64,000 nucleotides of DNA from Pseudoramibacter alactolyticus ATCC 23263 (lineage in GTDB: Bacteria > Bacillota > Clostridia > Eubacteriales > Eubacteriaceae): positions 965,412-1,029,411 of the forward strand of contig NZ_GL622359.1 of NCBI RefSeq assembly GCF_000185505.1, read 5' to 3'. The notes beneath the pieces are model-generated. The model searched no databases. It saw only the letters and a list, made by a program, of their open reading frames with translations, and was not told the DNA's origin. Of the stretch, positions 24,287 through 31,657 are shown in pieces. A program made the position numbers and the translations under genes. How positions within the stretch are numbered: position 1 is the first letter of the stretch; each line of letters begins with the position of its first letter.

Positions 24287-25423
24287 TTATGCTCGCAGCC
24301 GTTCGACAATCCGCCGGACGGCCGTCACCGTTTGCTCGATTTGTTTTGCCGTAGTGCCGCGGCCAAGGGTCAGGCGCAGCGCGTTGCGCGCGCGGTTTTC
24401 CGGCACGCCGATGGCGGTAAGCACATGGGAGGGACTCAGCGAGCCCGCCGTGCAAGCCGATCCTCCGGAAGCTTCGATCCCGGCCAGATCCAGCGCGGTG
24501 AGCAGGGCCTCGCTGCGCAAATCGTCGAAGCAAAAGCTGGCATTCCCCGGCAAGCGACGCTCGGGATGCCCGGTGAGACGCACCCCGGGAATCGCCGTGA
24601 GCCCGGCAATTAACGCGTCCCGCAGCGCCGCTTCCCGCCTGGCGCCGGCCGCCTGATCGGCTGCTGCCAGCTTCGCCGCCGCGCCGATGCCGACGATGGC
24701 CGCCGTGTTTTCGGTGCCGGCACGGCGGCCGCGTTCCTGTTCACCGCCGTGAATCAACGGTTCCAGCTTGCAGCCCGGCCGAACGTAAAGGGCGCCGGCG
24801 CCCTTGGGCCCATAAAACTTGTGCCCGGAAAGGGACAGCAGATCCACATCCAACGCCCGCACATCCATGGATACATTGCCGCAGGCCTGCACGGCATCCG
24901 TGTGAAATCGCACGCCGGCCGCATGGGCAACGGCAGCCAGCTCCGCAATGGGCTCGACGGTGCCGATTTCGTTGTTGGCCGCCATCACCGAAACCAAAAT
25001 CGTATCGTCTTGAATCGCCGCCTTAAGCGCTTTGGGATCGACCAAACCGACGCTGTCCACCGGCAAATAGGTGATTTCAAAGCCGCAGCGTTCAAGAAAA
25101 GCGCAGGTGCCGAGCACGGCGGGGTGCTCGATCGCCGTGGTAATCAAATGGCGCCCCCGCGCCCGAAGGGCAAAGGCCGTGCCTTTTATCGCCCAATTAT
25201 CGGATTCGGAGCCGCCGGAAGTAAAAAAAATAGAGGCCGGTTCAGCTTTTAACAGCGCCGCCACCTGGCGTCTGGCCTCTTCAACGCCGGCCCGCGCCGC
25301 CTGACCGTCCCGGTAAACAGCCGAGGGATTGCCGAAAACCGCATCCAAATAAGGCTGCATCACCTGGGCAACGGCCGGATCCACCGGCGTTGTCGCCGCA
25401 TGATCCAAATAAATCCGATTCAT
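24287..25423 (-). CDS. iscS: Cysteine desulfurase (NifS/IscS-type)
   Basis: A 378-residue PLP enzyme that takes sulfur from cysteine for Fe-S clusters and tRNA thiolation. Family blocks are YLDHAATTPVDPAV, FTSGGSESDNWAIKG, IEHPAVLGTC, SVMAANNEIGTVEPI, the PLP lysine in LLSLSGHKFYGPKG and RRAGTENTAAIVG. The persulfide cysteine is in ASGGSACTAGSLSPSHVL; the loop is short, as in group II-like NifS of Bacillota. Its start overlaps the stop of the upstream Rrf2 gene (ATGA), a strong sign of coupling. No iscU or mnmA follows within the window. Confidence 0.93.
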   Translation of the reverse strand: MNRIYLDHAATTPVDPAVAQVMQPYLDAVFGNPSAVYRDGQAARAGVEEARRQVAALLKAEPASIFFTSGGSESDNWAIKGTAFALRARGRHLITTAIEHPAVLGTCAFLERCGFEITYLPVDSVGLVDPKALKAAIQDDTILVSVMAANNEIGTVEPIAELAAVAHAAGVRFHTDAVQACGNVSMDVRALDVDLLSLSGHKFYGPKGAGALYVRPGCKLEPLIHGGEQERGRRAGTENTAAIVGIGAAAKLAAADQAAGARREAALRDALIAGLTAIPGVRLTGHPERRLPGNASFCFDDLRSEALLTALDLAGIEASGGSACTAGSLSPSHVLTAIGVPENRARNALRLTLGRGTTAKQIEQTVTAVRRIVERLRA

Positions 25424-25839
25424 AAAGACTCTCCATCTGAGCCGCCGATCAAATCCTGAAGCGAGCGATGGTCGATCACCGAGCGGATGCTGTTCTGAAC
25501 GTCCATCCACAGGTTCACCGTCGGGCAGGACTGCGCCCGGTTGCAGTCCACCGCTTCGGCATCACAGCCGCAAAATTCGATGGGGCCTTCCACCGCATCG
25601 ATCACTTCTCCCACGACAATGGCGCTGGGCTCCCGCGTTAACTGATAGCCCCCATGGGCGCCGCGCAGACTCCGGATCAAGCCCGCCTTTTTGAGCTTCG
25701 AAAATAATTGTTCGAGATACGCATCGGAAAAATGCTGTTTATCTGCTATTTCTTTGATGGACATCGGCCCCTTGCCGTAGTGCGAAGCCAGTTCGCACAT
25801 CGCAAGCACGCCGTATTGTCCTTTGGTTGATAATTTCAT
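25420..25839 (-). CDS. Rrf2 family transcriptional regulator (IscR/CymR-like)
   Basis: A 139-residue winged-helix regulator. The N-terminus MKLSTKGQYGVLAMCELASH and the recognition region FSDAYLEQLFSKLKKAGLI, SLRGAHGGYQLTR are diagnostic for Rrf2. Four cysteines lie at FCGCDAEAVDCNRAQSCP, three of which could hold an Fe-S cluster as in IscR; CymR lacks them, so an IscR-like Fe-S or redox sensor is more likely. The gene is directly coupled to cysteine desulfurase, the expected target. A 27-bp inverted repeat overlaps its own transcription start, suggesting autoregulation. Confidence 0.87.
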   Translation of the reverse strand: MKLSTKGQYGVLAMCELASHYGKGPMSIKEIADKQHFSDAYLEQLFSKLKKAGLIRSLRGAHGGYQLTREPSAIVVGEVIDAVEGPIEFCGCDAEAVDCNRAQSCPTVNLWMDVQNSIRSVIDHRSLQDLIGGSDGESL

Positions 25840-25854
25840 TTTTTGCCTCCTGAG

Positions 25855-25892
25855 CAATTCCAACTCGTTCGCTCGGAATTGTCTGTATTATA
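25855..25892 (-). promoter_or_regulatory. Promoter of the Rrf2-desulfurase operon with a 27-bp inverted repeat
   Basis: TGATATAAT (extended -10, hexamer at 25892-25887) is followed by CAATTCC (25881-25875 on the minus strand) and GGAATTG (25861-25855), perfect 7-bp arms 13 bases apart. The repeat covers the expected start point, a good place for a repressor. It could also fold as a 5' hairpin in the mRNA. Confidence 0.55.
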
Positions 25893-26004
25893 TCACAGCA
25901 ACGATCAAAATCAAGCCTGTTTTTATTTTGCCATCGACTTTTTTGTCAGCCTTCTGCCGGGCGAATGCCCTCCGAAAAACGAACGGTCTGCCATCCGGCT
26001 ATCG

Positions 26005-26036
26005 CAAAAATAAAGGCAGAATCGAGGTTCTGCCTT
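26005..26036 (-). terminator. Intrinsic terminator after the NERD-like/HRDC gene
   Basis: AAGGCAGAA and TTCTGCCTT (26036-26028 and 26021-26013) form a nine-pair stem followed by TATTTTT on the minus strand, isolating the upstream genes from the Rrf2 operon. Confidence 0.75.
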
Positions 26037-26050
26037 GCTGCTGTGCGGCT

Positions 26051-27154
26051 TTAAATCGGCGTATGGTCCACCATTTGCAAAATGGCCTCGCCGTAACGGC
26101 TGATCTGCTCGCTGTCCATCCCGGAGACGCGGAGCAGCTGATCGATGCTCGACGGCTTGGCTTTCACAATGTTATCCAAACCGCGGTCGCTCAAAATCAC
26201 AACTTCGCTGTGCCGGGTTCGCTGCGCCTGGCGCTTGCGCCAAAGCATCAGCGATTCCCGCAAGGCGAGCTCCGACCGCGTGAAGCGATCCTCTGGCTTA
26301 CGCCTTTCCTCCGAACTGAGCGCATCGATTTCCTCCACGAGATTCTGAGGATCGTAAACGCGAGTGCGGCCGGTTGCCTGATCGGTTGCCCGGCGCATCG
26401 CCCGCGCCTTTTCGCTCTCGACCATCATGGTCTCTTTCAGTTTGATCAAACGCTGCTCCAGCCCCACGTTGTTTTTCATTGTCGCAAGTACCCGGGCCAT
26501 CATTTTATCGACCCCTTCGGAAAACACCGGCGAATAGCCTTCCAAATCGGCCCTGAGGGTCTGCGGAAGATCGCTGAGACTGATCACATGATTGGCCGAT
26601 TCTGTTCGAACGTCGCGAATTTCCGCATTGTCGCTGATCACCACAAAGCCGTGATAATCCTGACGCGCGGTTTTGGGAAAGAAAGAAATCAGCGCCTTAA
26701 TATCGGCATCCACTTCGGCCATCGGATTATCGAAATAATTTTTATCTTCCGGCGATTTAAAGTGGGTCCACCAACGCGCACTTTCTTCGCCGACAATCCA
26801 GCCATCCGGCACATGCAGATATTTAAACACGTAAATCCCGCTGCGTTCTCTGAGCATCAGATGAATGACATGGGTGCCGCCGTCTGCCGTCGGCACATAG
26901 ATATTTCGGTACAGCCGCGCTTCTTCGCCGCAGACATCGGCCACGGTGCCGGCCAAAAAACGCTCTTCATCGGTCGGCCCGTTATCCTGATCGGCCATGA
27001 TCTCCACTTCTTCAAACAGACTTTCCGCCGCTTCCACTTCGGCCGCTGCCTTTGTTCGGGATGCCCGGCGCCTTCCGGCCACGAGCACCGCCACGATTAC
27101 GATCACGACAACCGCCACTGCGAATATCACCATTCCAACTGTCCAATGCATCAT
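26051..27154 (-). CDS. Membrane-anchored NERD-like domain protein with C-terminal HRDC domain
   Basis: A 367-residue protein with one N-terminal transmembrane helix (about residues 7-27), a NERD-like region (about 62-180) and an HRDC domain (about 298-365: ALRESLMLWRKRQAQRTRHS, LSDRGLDNIVKAKPSSIDQL, LRVSGMDSEQISRYGEAIL). NERD is a nuclease-related fold. The characteristic GIYVF and DGWIVGEESARWWTHF strands are visible, but the metal-binding Asp and the E-x-K pair of active members are replaced (THVIH and VFKYLH). HRDC binds nucleic acid. So it may be a membrane-bound nucleic-acid-binding protein without nuclease activity. Function unknown; the start follows CGGAGG. Confidence 0.68.
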   Translation of the reverse strand: MMHWTVGMVIFAVAVVVIVIVAVLVAGRRRASRTKAAAEVEAAESLFEEVEIMADQDNGPTDEERFLAGTVADVCGEEARLYRNIYVPTADGGTHVIHLMLRERSGIYVFKYLHVPDGWIVGEESARWWTHFKSPEDKNYFDNPMAEVDADIKALISFFPKTARQDYHGFVVISDNAEIRDVRTESANHVISLSDLPQTLRADLEGYSPVFSEGVDKMMARVLATMKNNVGLEQRLIKLKETMMVESEKARAMRRATDQATGRTRVYDPQNLVEEIDALSSEERRKPEDRFTRSELALRESLMLWRKRQAQRTRHSEVVILSDRGLDNIVKAKPSSIDQLLRVSGMDSEQISRYGEAILQMVDHTPI

Positions 27155-27178
27155 TTCAACCTCCGTTCTGCATACGAT

Positions 27179-28018
27179 TTAATCGGCCAAGTAATGTCTC
27201 CGCAAACGGGCCCTCGCCGCTTCGTCTAATCCCAAGGCCTTTGTCAAATAAGCATCGACACTGCCATAGGCTTCGGATACCGCGGCGGCTGCCGTTTCGA
27301 AATAAACCTGCTGCACTTGGCAAAGCAGGGCAATCTGCGCGAGCACTTGCGGATCATCCGTCGCCTGACGGGAAAAATCGACGATGCTTTTTATCCGCTC
27401 TGCCAAAACCGCGTTGGATGCCAGATAATCCGCCAGCACCACCGACATTTCCACGCCAAGGGCCAGCAGCACAACCGCTGCGATCATGCCCGTCCGGTCT
27501 TTTCCGGCCGTGCAATGCCATAGCACCGCACCGGTTTTGTTCTCCAGAATAATCGCAAGTACCTGCCGAATCTGAGCCATCACCCCATCGTTGAGCGCCG
27601 CCTGTCGGTAACGCGCCGCCTGAAATCTCACGACATCCAGATTCATCGCCTGCACCTGTTCCACCAATAACATGCCAGGTTCACGCTGTTTTTGGCCCGC
27701 GGGTTTTGACCTTTCATCCGGTAAAATCGGCACCCGGTGATAAAAAACCCGGGGAATAATCACATCGGGCTGGCGCGCCGTTTCCGAAGGACGGCGCAAA
27801 TCCACGACATGGTGCACAATCCCGCCCAGTTTCTGGGCATCTTCTGCATCAATCCAATTCAAATGATCACCGCGCAGCAGGCGTCCCGGCGCGATTTTTC
27901 GCCCATCCGCCACCGGGATGCCGCCTAAATCCCTGATATTATAGGTGCCGTTTAAGGAAAGATAACGGCCATGGGGCAATCGCTCATCCATTTGCTTCAT
28001 TTGCGTTGTCGTCATCAT
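27179..28018 (-). CDS. Tyrosine-protein phosphatase (Y_phosphatase3 type)
   Basis: About 279 residues. The active-site P-loop HCTAGKDRTG carries the catalytic Cys and Arg. The family N-terminus is clear: SLNGTYNIRDLGGIPVADGR, LLRGDHLNWIDAEDAQKL and VVDLRRPSE, typical of bacterial protein tyrosine/phosphoinositide phosphatases of the Y_phosphatase3 family. No signal peptide is visible. The start is uncertain: ATG 28018 has AGGG nine bases upstream; ATG 28063 is possible; the longest frame from 28117 would begin inside the 3' end of the 6S-like RNA and is rejected. It is 25 bases from the NERD-like gene. Confidence 0.82.
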   Translation of the reverse strand: MMTTTQMKQMDERLPHGRYLSLNGTYNIRDLGGIPVADGRKIAPGRLLRGDHLNWIDAEDAQKLGGIVHHVVDLRRPSETARQPDVIIPRVFYHRVPILPDERSKPAGQKQREPGMLLVEQVQAMNLDVVRFQAARYRQAALNDGVMAQIRQVLAIILENKTGAVLWHCTAGKDRTGMIAAVVLLALGVEMSVVLADYLASNAVLAERIKSIVDFSRQATDDPQVLAQIALLCQVQQVYFETAAAAVSEAYGSVDAYLTKALGLDEAARARLRRHYLAD

Positions 28019-28091
28019 GCTGTTAAACCCTGATCCATTTCTCAATTCCGCTGCGGCCATCATGCTGACGCGGCCGCCTTTCAAACATATT

Positions 28092-28267
28092 AAAAAATCC
28101 CGAATGTGCCGTCCCATATTTTTGACGCCTAGCGGATGCTAGGTGGGTGCCCTGCTCTAAGCACCAGCCATCCGCTCAAAGGCGGCACGACATCGTCTAA
28201 GAGACATCCGGACTCCCTGTAAAAAGATGTAGGTTCAAAAATAGAGTGGTAACGTACACTTCAGGAT
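28092..28267 (-). ncRNA. ssrS: 6S RNA (ssrS/bsrA-like) candidate
   Basis: A promoter (TTTTCA, 17 bases, TATAAT at 28279-28274 on the minus strand) is followed by about 176 bases without an open frame. The first 16 bases (28267-28252) pair with a 3' segment at 28112-28097: eight pairs, one bulged A, four pairs, another bulge, three pairs, then six T. Internal helices (for example around GCACC at both sides of 28170, and CCGC/GCGG) support a long imperfect hairpin, the 6S RNA shape, which binds sigma-A RNA polymerase. Segments GAACCTACAT and GGCACCCACCTAG remind me of clostridial 6S sequences. Position near an Rrf2-desulfurase pair matches Bacillus synteny. Confidence 0.66.
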
Positions 28268-28344
28268 ATAAATATTATAGTCGATTTTTTTTATCTTGAA
28301 AAGGATAAAATCTTGCCACACTTTGCGGCGTTCCGAGCTTTATA

Positions 28345-29751
28345 TCAGCCGTGTTCAAGATGCCGCTCCAGCAGATTCAGCGCCATCGCGATATTGTCCA
28401 CCGGATAAAGTTTAAGCGGCAGCGCGCCGGAGCGTTTCATCGATTTTTTCAAGCGCTCGGCGTTGCTCCGAGGCAGGATGCAGGCGGAAAATCCCAGCTT
28501 GCCGCCCTCCTGCACGCGCTTTTCGGCGTTTTGAACGTTGCGCACTTCACCGGTGAGCCCCACTTCCCCCATGATCAGCCAATCCGGCGGCACCTCAAAA
28601 TCCCGGAAACTGGAATAAAGCGCCGCCACCGCCGCCAAATCCGTGGCCGGCTCGTCAATCTTCATGCCCCCCACCACGTTCAGATAAGCATCCATATTTT
28701 GCAGACGCACCCCGAGGCGCTTTTCCATCACTGCAATGAGCAGCACCATCCGATTGTAATCCAGGCCGGTGGCCATGCGCCGCGGATTGGCAAAGCCCGA
28801 TTCGCATACCAGTCCCTGCAGTTCCACCAACAGCGGCCGACTGCCTTCAAGGGTCGGCACCGCCACCGAACCGCAGGTGTTTTTCGGCCGGGACATCAGC
28901 ATCATCTCTGATGGATTCTTGACCTGAGCCAGACCCGTGTCCGTCATTTCGAAAACCCCGAGCTCATTGGTTGACCCAAAACGGTTCTTCACCGCTCGCA
29001 GCATGCGGTAAGCATGGTATTTTTCGCCTTCAAAATAAAGCACCGTGTCCACCATGTGCTCGAGGATGCGCGGTCCGGCAAGATTTCCTTCTTTGGTCAC
29101 ATGTCCCACCAAAAACATGGCGATGCCGTCTTTTTTAGCTACCTGGATCAACGCGTTGGCATTTTCTCGAATTTGGGAGACCGAGCCCGGCGCCGAGGTG
29201 ATCTCCGGGGAATACATCGTCTGGATCGAATCGATCACCACCAGATCTGGCTGCTCGGCCAGGATCGTCTCACGGATATAAGGCACGTTGATCTCCGACA
29301 GAAAAAATGCGTTCTCTGATGTCACCTGCATCCGCTCCGCCCGCATTTTGAGCTGTTCCTCCGATTCTTCCCCGGAAATATAGAGCACTTTCAGTCCCTG
29401 GCGTCCCAGGCTTTCCGCCGTCTGCAGCAGAATCGTCGATTTGCCGATGCCCGGATCCCCGCCGAGGAGCATCACACCCCCGCGCACAATACCCCCGCCG
29501 AGCACCCGGTCAAGCTCCGCGTTGTGAGTCGCAATACGCCCTTCCCGCTTGCTGGTGATCTGCGAAAGTTTTTTGGGCCTGGTATAGTTGCCGCGCTCAC
29601 GCCGGGCCGCCACCGAGCCGCCCCTGGCCGCCGGCGCCTCCACTTCTTCTTCAAAGGTATTCCACTGGCCGCACTGGGGGCAGCGCCCCATCCACTTGGG
29701 CACCACATGTCCACAGTGACGGCACACGTATTTGGTTCGTAATTTGGCCAT
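28345..29751 (-). CDS. radA: DNA repair protein RadA (Sms)
   Basis: A 468-residue branch-migration helicase that helps RecA in recombinational repair. The N-terminal zinc finger reads YVCRHCGHVVPKWMGRCPQC. The RecA-like core has Walker A LLGGDPGIGKSTILLQ, Walker B-type DLVVIDSIQTMYSP and the RadA-specific AVKNRFGSTNELGVFEM. The C-terminal Lon-like domain includes DYNRMVLLIAVMEKRLG, VVGGMKIDEPATDLA and IMGEVGLTGEVRNV. The start at 29751 follows GGAGG with five bases. It is unlinked to clpC or disA here, its usual partners in Bacillota, and is bounded by the lipoprotein gene upstream. Confidence 0.95.
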   Translation of the reverse strand: MAKLRTKYVCRHCGHVVPKWMGRCPQCGQWNTFEEEVEAPAARGGSVAARRERGNYTRPKKLSQITSKREGRIATHNAELDRVLGGGIVRGGVMLLGGDPGIGKSTILLQTAESLGRQGLKVLYISGEESEEQLKMRAERMQVTSENAFFLSEINVPYIRETILAEQPDLVVIDSIQTMYSPEITSAPGSVSQIRENANALIQVAKKDGIAMFLVGHVTKEGNLAGPRILEHMVDTVLYFEGEKYHAYRMLRAVKNRFGSTNELGVFEMTDTGLAQVKNPSEMMLMSRPKNTCGSVAVPTLEGSRPLLVELQGLVCESGFANPRRMATGLDYNRMVLLIAVMEKRLGVRLQNMDAYLNVVGGMKIDEPATDLAAVAALYSSFRDFEVPPDWLIMGEVGLTGEVRNVQNAEKRVQEGGKLGFSACILPRSNAERLKKSMKRSGALPLKLYPVDNIAMALNLLERHLEHG

Positions 29752-29774
29752 GACTGCCTCCAACTTTTGCCGTT

Positions 29775-29798
29775 AAGAAAAGGGCCCGAAGGCCCCGA
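29775..29798 (-). terminator. Intrinsic terminator of the lipoprotein gene
   Basis: GGGCC, a TTCG loop, then GGCCC and TTTTCTT on the minus strand, 10 bases after the lipoprotein stop codon and before radA. Confidence 0.7.
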
Positions 29799-29808
29799 TA
29801 TCTAAAAT

Positions 29809-30651
29809 TTATGGTTGTGTGGGATTATCTTGAGGGCCACCGCTTGGCGGTGATTGTGTGTCGTTGTTTCCCTGACCGTTGTTATTGCTCCCGCCGGTAT
29901 TACCATGCTGAGACGACGAATTATTCGATGAACTCCCGGAATGGTTCTGCGTGTTTGAATCCCGATTATACGAAGGATATCTGCTGGTATTACCAGAATT
30001 CTGCGTTGAGGTGCTGTTCGAATTGTAACGGCTGCCCGAGGAATTGCTTGACGCCCCGGACGACCAGTTGCCTGACGATGCCGACGATCGACTGCCCGTG
30101 CCTTTCTCGTTGGCGATTTCCGCTTTGCGGGTATTTATCCATTTGCCTGTTTCCTTTGACTGGTAACGCAAATAACAAATGGCGTAGGTCTTATCGTAAT
30201 AAATCTGAGCCGTATTCTTCATTTTGCCAAAAGGAAATTCCTGAAGCACCGACCGGCTCCCGTCGCTCAGCGTCACGCGGAGATCGTAGGTGATTTTGCT
30301 CTTCTTAATGGCCTGATCCTGGGCCGCATCCACCGCGTTTGTCGCGTCGTAATACAAATAACGGGTTTCATTCACCGCAAAGGAATCGTTCTCTTCCAAC
30401 ATATTATCGTTGTATTCGTATTGTACCGAATCTCGAATATTCACCACAGTAATGGCCTTGCCGGTTTTATTTTCCAGCTTAATTTTATAGGTGCCCATGG
30501 TGTTGCTGGCCGTCCCGATGGACTTCATGACCGTGTGGGATTTGCGCGTCGCCTTTTGGGTTTTTTCGTTTAGACTGCTGCATCCGCCGCAAATGATGGC
30601 GGCACAAATCATCAGCGCCAGCCCGCTATAAAAACGCATTCGCTTTTTCAT
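29809..30651 (-). CDS. Putative lipoprotein with Ser/Asn/Gly-rich C-terminal tail
   Basis: A 280-residue secreted protein. The N-terminus has a basic, hydrophobic signal (KKRMRFYSGLALMICAAII) followed by CGGCSS, a lipobox-like site with an unusual Cys at -3. Residues about 45-185 look like a beta-rich domain (GTYKIKLENKTGKAITVVNI, RYLYYDATNAVDAA, ITYDLRVTLSDGSRSVLQEF). The last 95 residues are low-complexity, dominated by Ser, Asn, Gly and Gln, ending in a Pro-rich stretch. I do not recognise a family. The tail could span the cell wall. It has its own promoter and terminator. Confidence 0.7.
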   Translation of the reverse strand: MKKRMRFYSGLALMICAAIICGGCSSLNEKTQKATRKSHTVMKSIGTASNTMGTYKIKLENKTGKAITVVNIRDSVQYEYNDNMLEENDSFAVNETRYLYYDATNAVDAAQDQAIKKSKITYDLRVTLSDGSRSVLQEFPFGKMKNTAQIYYDKTYAICYLRYQSKETGKWINTRKAEIANEKGTGSRSSASSGNWSSGASSNSSGSRYNSNSTSTQNSGNTSRYPSYNRDSNTQNHSGSSSNNSSSQHGNTGGSNNNGQGNNDTQSPPSGGPQDNPTQP

Positions 30652-30663
30652 GCTTGTCTCCTT

Positions 30664-30722
30664 TGACGATGGTCATCGTCTTTACTGCGAACCATTATAC
30701 GTTATTCCCCTGCACTTGGCAA
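30664..30722 (-). promoter_or_regulatory. Lipoprotein gene promoter and 16-bp palindrome
   Basis: TTGCCA (30722-30717), 17 bases, TATAAT (30699-30694) on the minus strand. Between the start point and the ribosome site lies GACGATG-N2-CATCGTC (30664-30679), a perfect 7-bp inverted repeat two bases apart, shaped like a repressor site. Confidence 0.5.
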
Positions 30723-30762
30723 GAAAGCCGCTAAAAATCATTGGTGCATGGGGGCCAATCGC

Positions 30763-31527
30763 TTAAAAAACCGTTAAAAGCGCGGTGACAATCGGGCCGC
30801 CGGCCAACACACAAAAGACGGCCGAGAGCGCAATGGCCGGCCCGAAGGGAATTTTCCTCTGCCGCGTCGCCGCCGCAAAAATAAGGCCGAAGCCACAGGC
30901 CAGCAGCAAAAAGAGGGACAATGCCCAAACGCCCACATAAAGTCCGGCCATCAAGCATAATTTAATATCGCCGTCCCCCAGCCCCCTGCGGCCGGTTCGG
31001 CGTTCAAAAAGCCACGCCACAAGCCAAAGAACCGCCGCGAGCACGAATGCGCCGCCGATATCGGCCAGCACGGTCTGCCATGCTGTCCCGAGGGTTAACG
31101 GCGCCATCGCGAGCCACCACACGATCCCCGCGGCGACCAGCCCATCGGCGATGGTGTAGGTTTTAATATCCACCAGGGCGACCGCCATCAGAATCCCGGC
31201 AAAGCCCAGCACCTTAAGCGTCGTCCAGCTCCAGCCGAAACGCTGCGCGATCACCGCGGCCGCCGCGCCGAAAGCGATTTCTGTGAAGGGCAATGCCGGC
31301 GGAATTTTGCTGCCGCAGTAACGGCATCGCCCCCCAAGCCGCAAATAGGCCAGCACCGGCACCAAATCCGCCGGCGACAACAGATGCCCGCAGGCCTCAC
31401 AATGGCTTCGCCCACGCCATGGATTTTCTCCCCGAGCCAGTCGATCAGCCACACAGGCGATAAAACTCCCCAAGATGGCTCCTATCATAAAAATGACAAA
31501 TCCCGTCACCGCATCAATCCGTTCCAT
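30763..31527 (-). CDS. pilD: Prepilin peptidase (A24 family, type IV leader peptidase)
   Basis: A 254-residue polytopic membrane aspartic protease that cleaves and may N-methylate type IV pilin-like precursors. The N-terminal domain contains GAILGSFIACVADRLARGE and the paired CxxC motifs (CEACGHLL and CRYCGSKI). The two catalytic aspartates lie in ALVDIKTYTIADG and LGDGDIKLCLMAG, the latter the GxGD-type motif. No pilin, ATPase or assembly genes are nearby, so its substrates, possibly competence pseudopilins, lie elsewhere; dprA, comM and radA in this window fit a competence function. It is downstream of the ilvB terminator. Confidence 0.9.
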   Translation of the reverse strand: MERIDAVTGFVIFMIGAILGSFIACVADRLARGENPWRGRSHCEACGHLLSPADLVPVLAYLRLGGRCRYCGSKIPPALPFTEIAFGAAAAVIAQRFGWSWTTLKVLGFAGILMAVALVDIKTYTIADGLVAAGIVWWLAMAPLTLGTAWQTVLADIGGAFVLAAVLWLVAWLFERRTGRRGLGDGDIKLCLMAGLYVGVWALSLFLLLACGFGLIFAAATRQRKIPFGPAIALSAVFCVLAGGPIVTALLTVF

Positions 31528-31603
31528 CGCCCCATTTCCTTTCCGAATCTTTTCTGTATTTTATTCATTTTATCGAAATCGACTGCCGATTGCAATTTTG
31601 CAC

Positions 31604-31645
31604 AACAAAAAAACAGACTTTCCAAAATTGCTTTTGAAAAGTCTG
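31604..31645 (-). terminator. Terminator of the cimA-leuCDB-ilvD-ilvB operon
   Basis: A ten-pair stem, CAGACTTTTC (31645-31636) with GGAAAGTCTG (31623-31614), followed by seven T on the minus strand, closes the branched-chain operon right after ilvB. Confidence 0.82.
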
Positions 31646-31657
31646 CAACCGCCTATT

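Noticed and set aside
28019-28117. N-terminal extension of the tyrosine phosphatase
   Set aside because: The longest start lies inside the 3' closing stem and T-run of the 6S-like RNA and lacks a ribosome site. ATG 28063 cannot be excluded.
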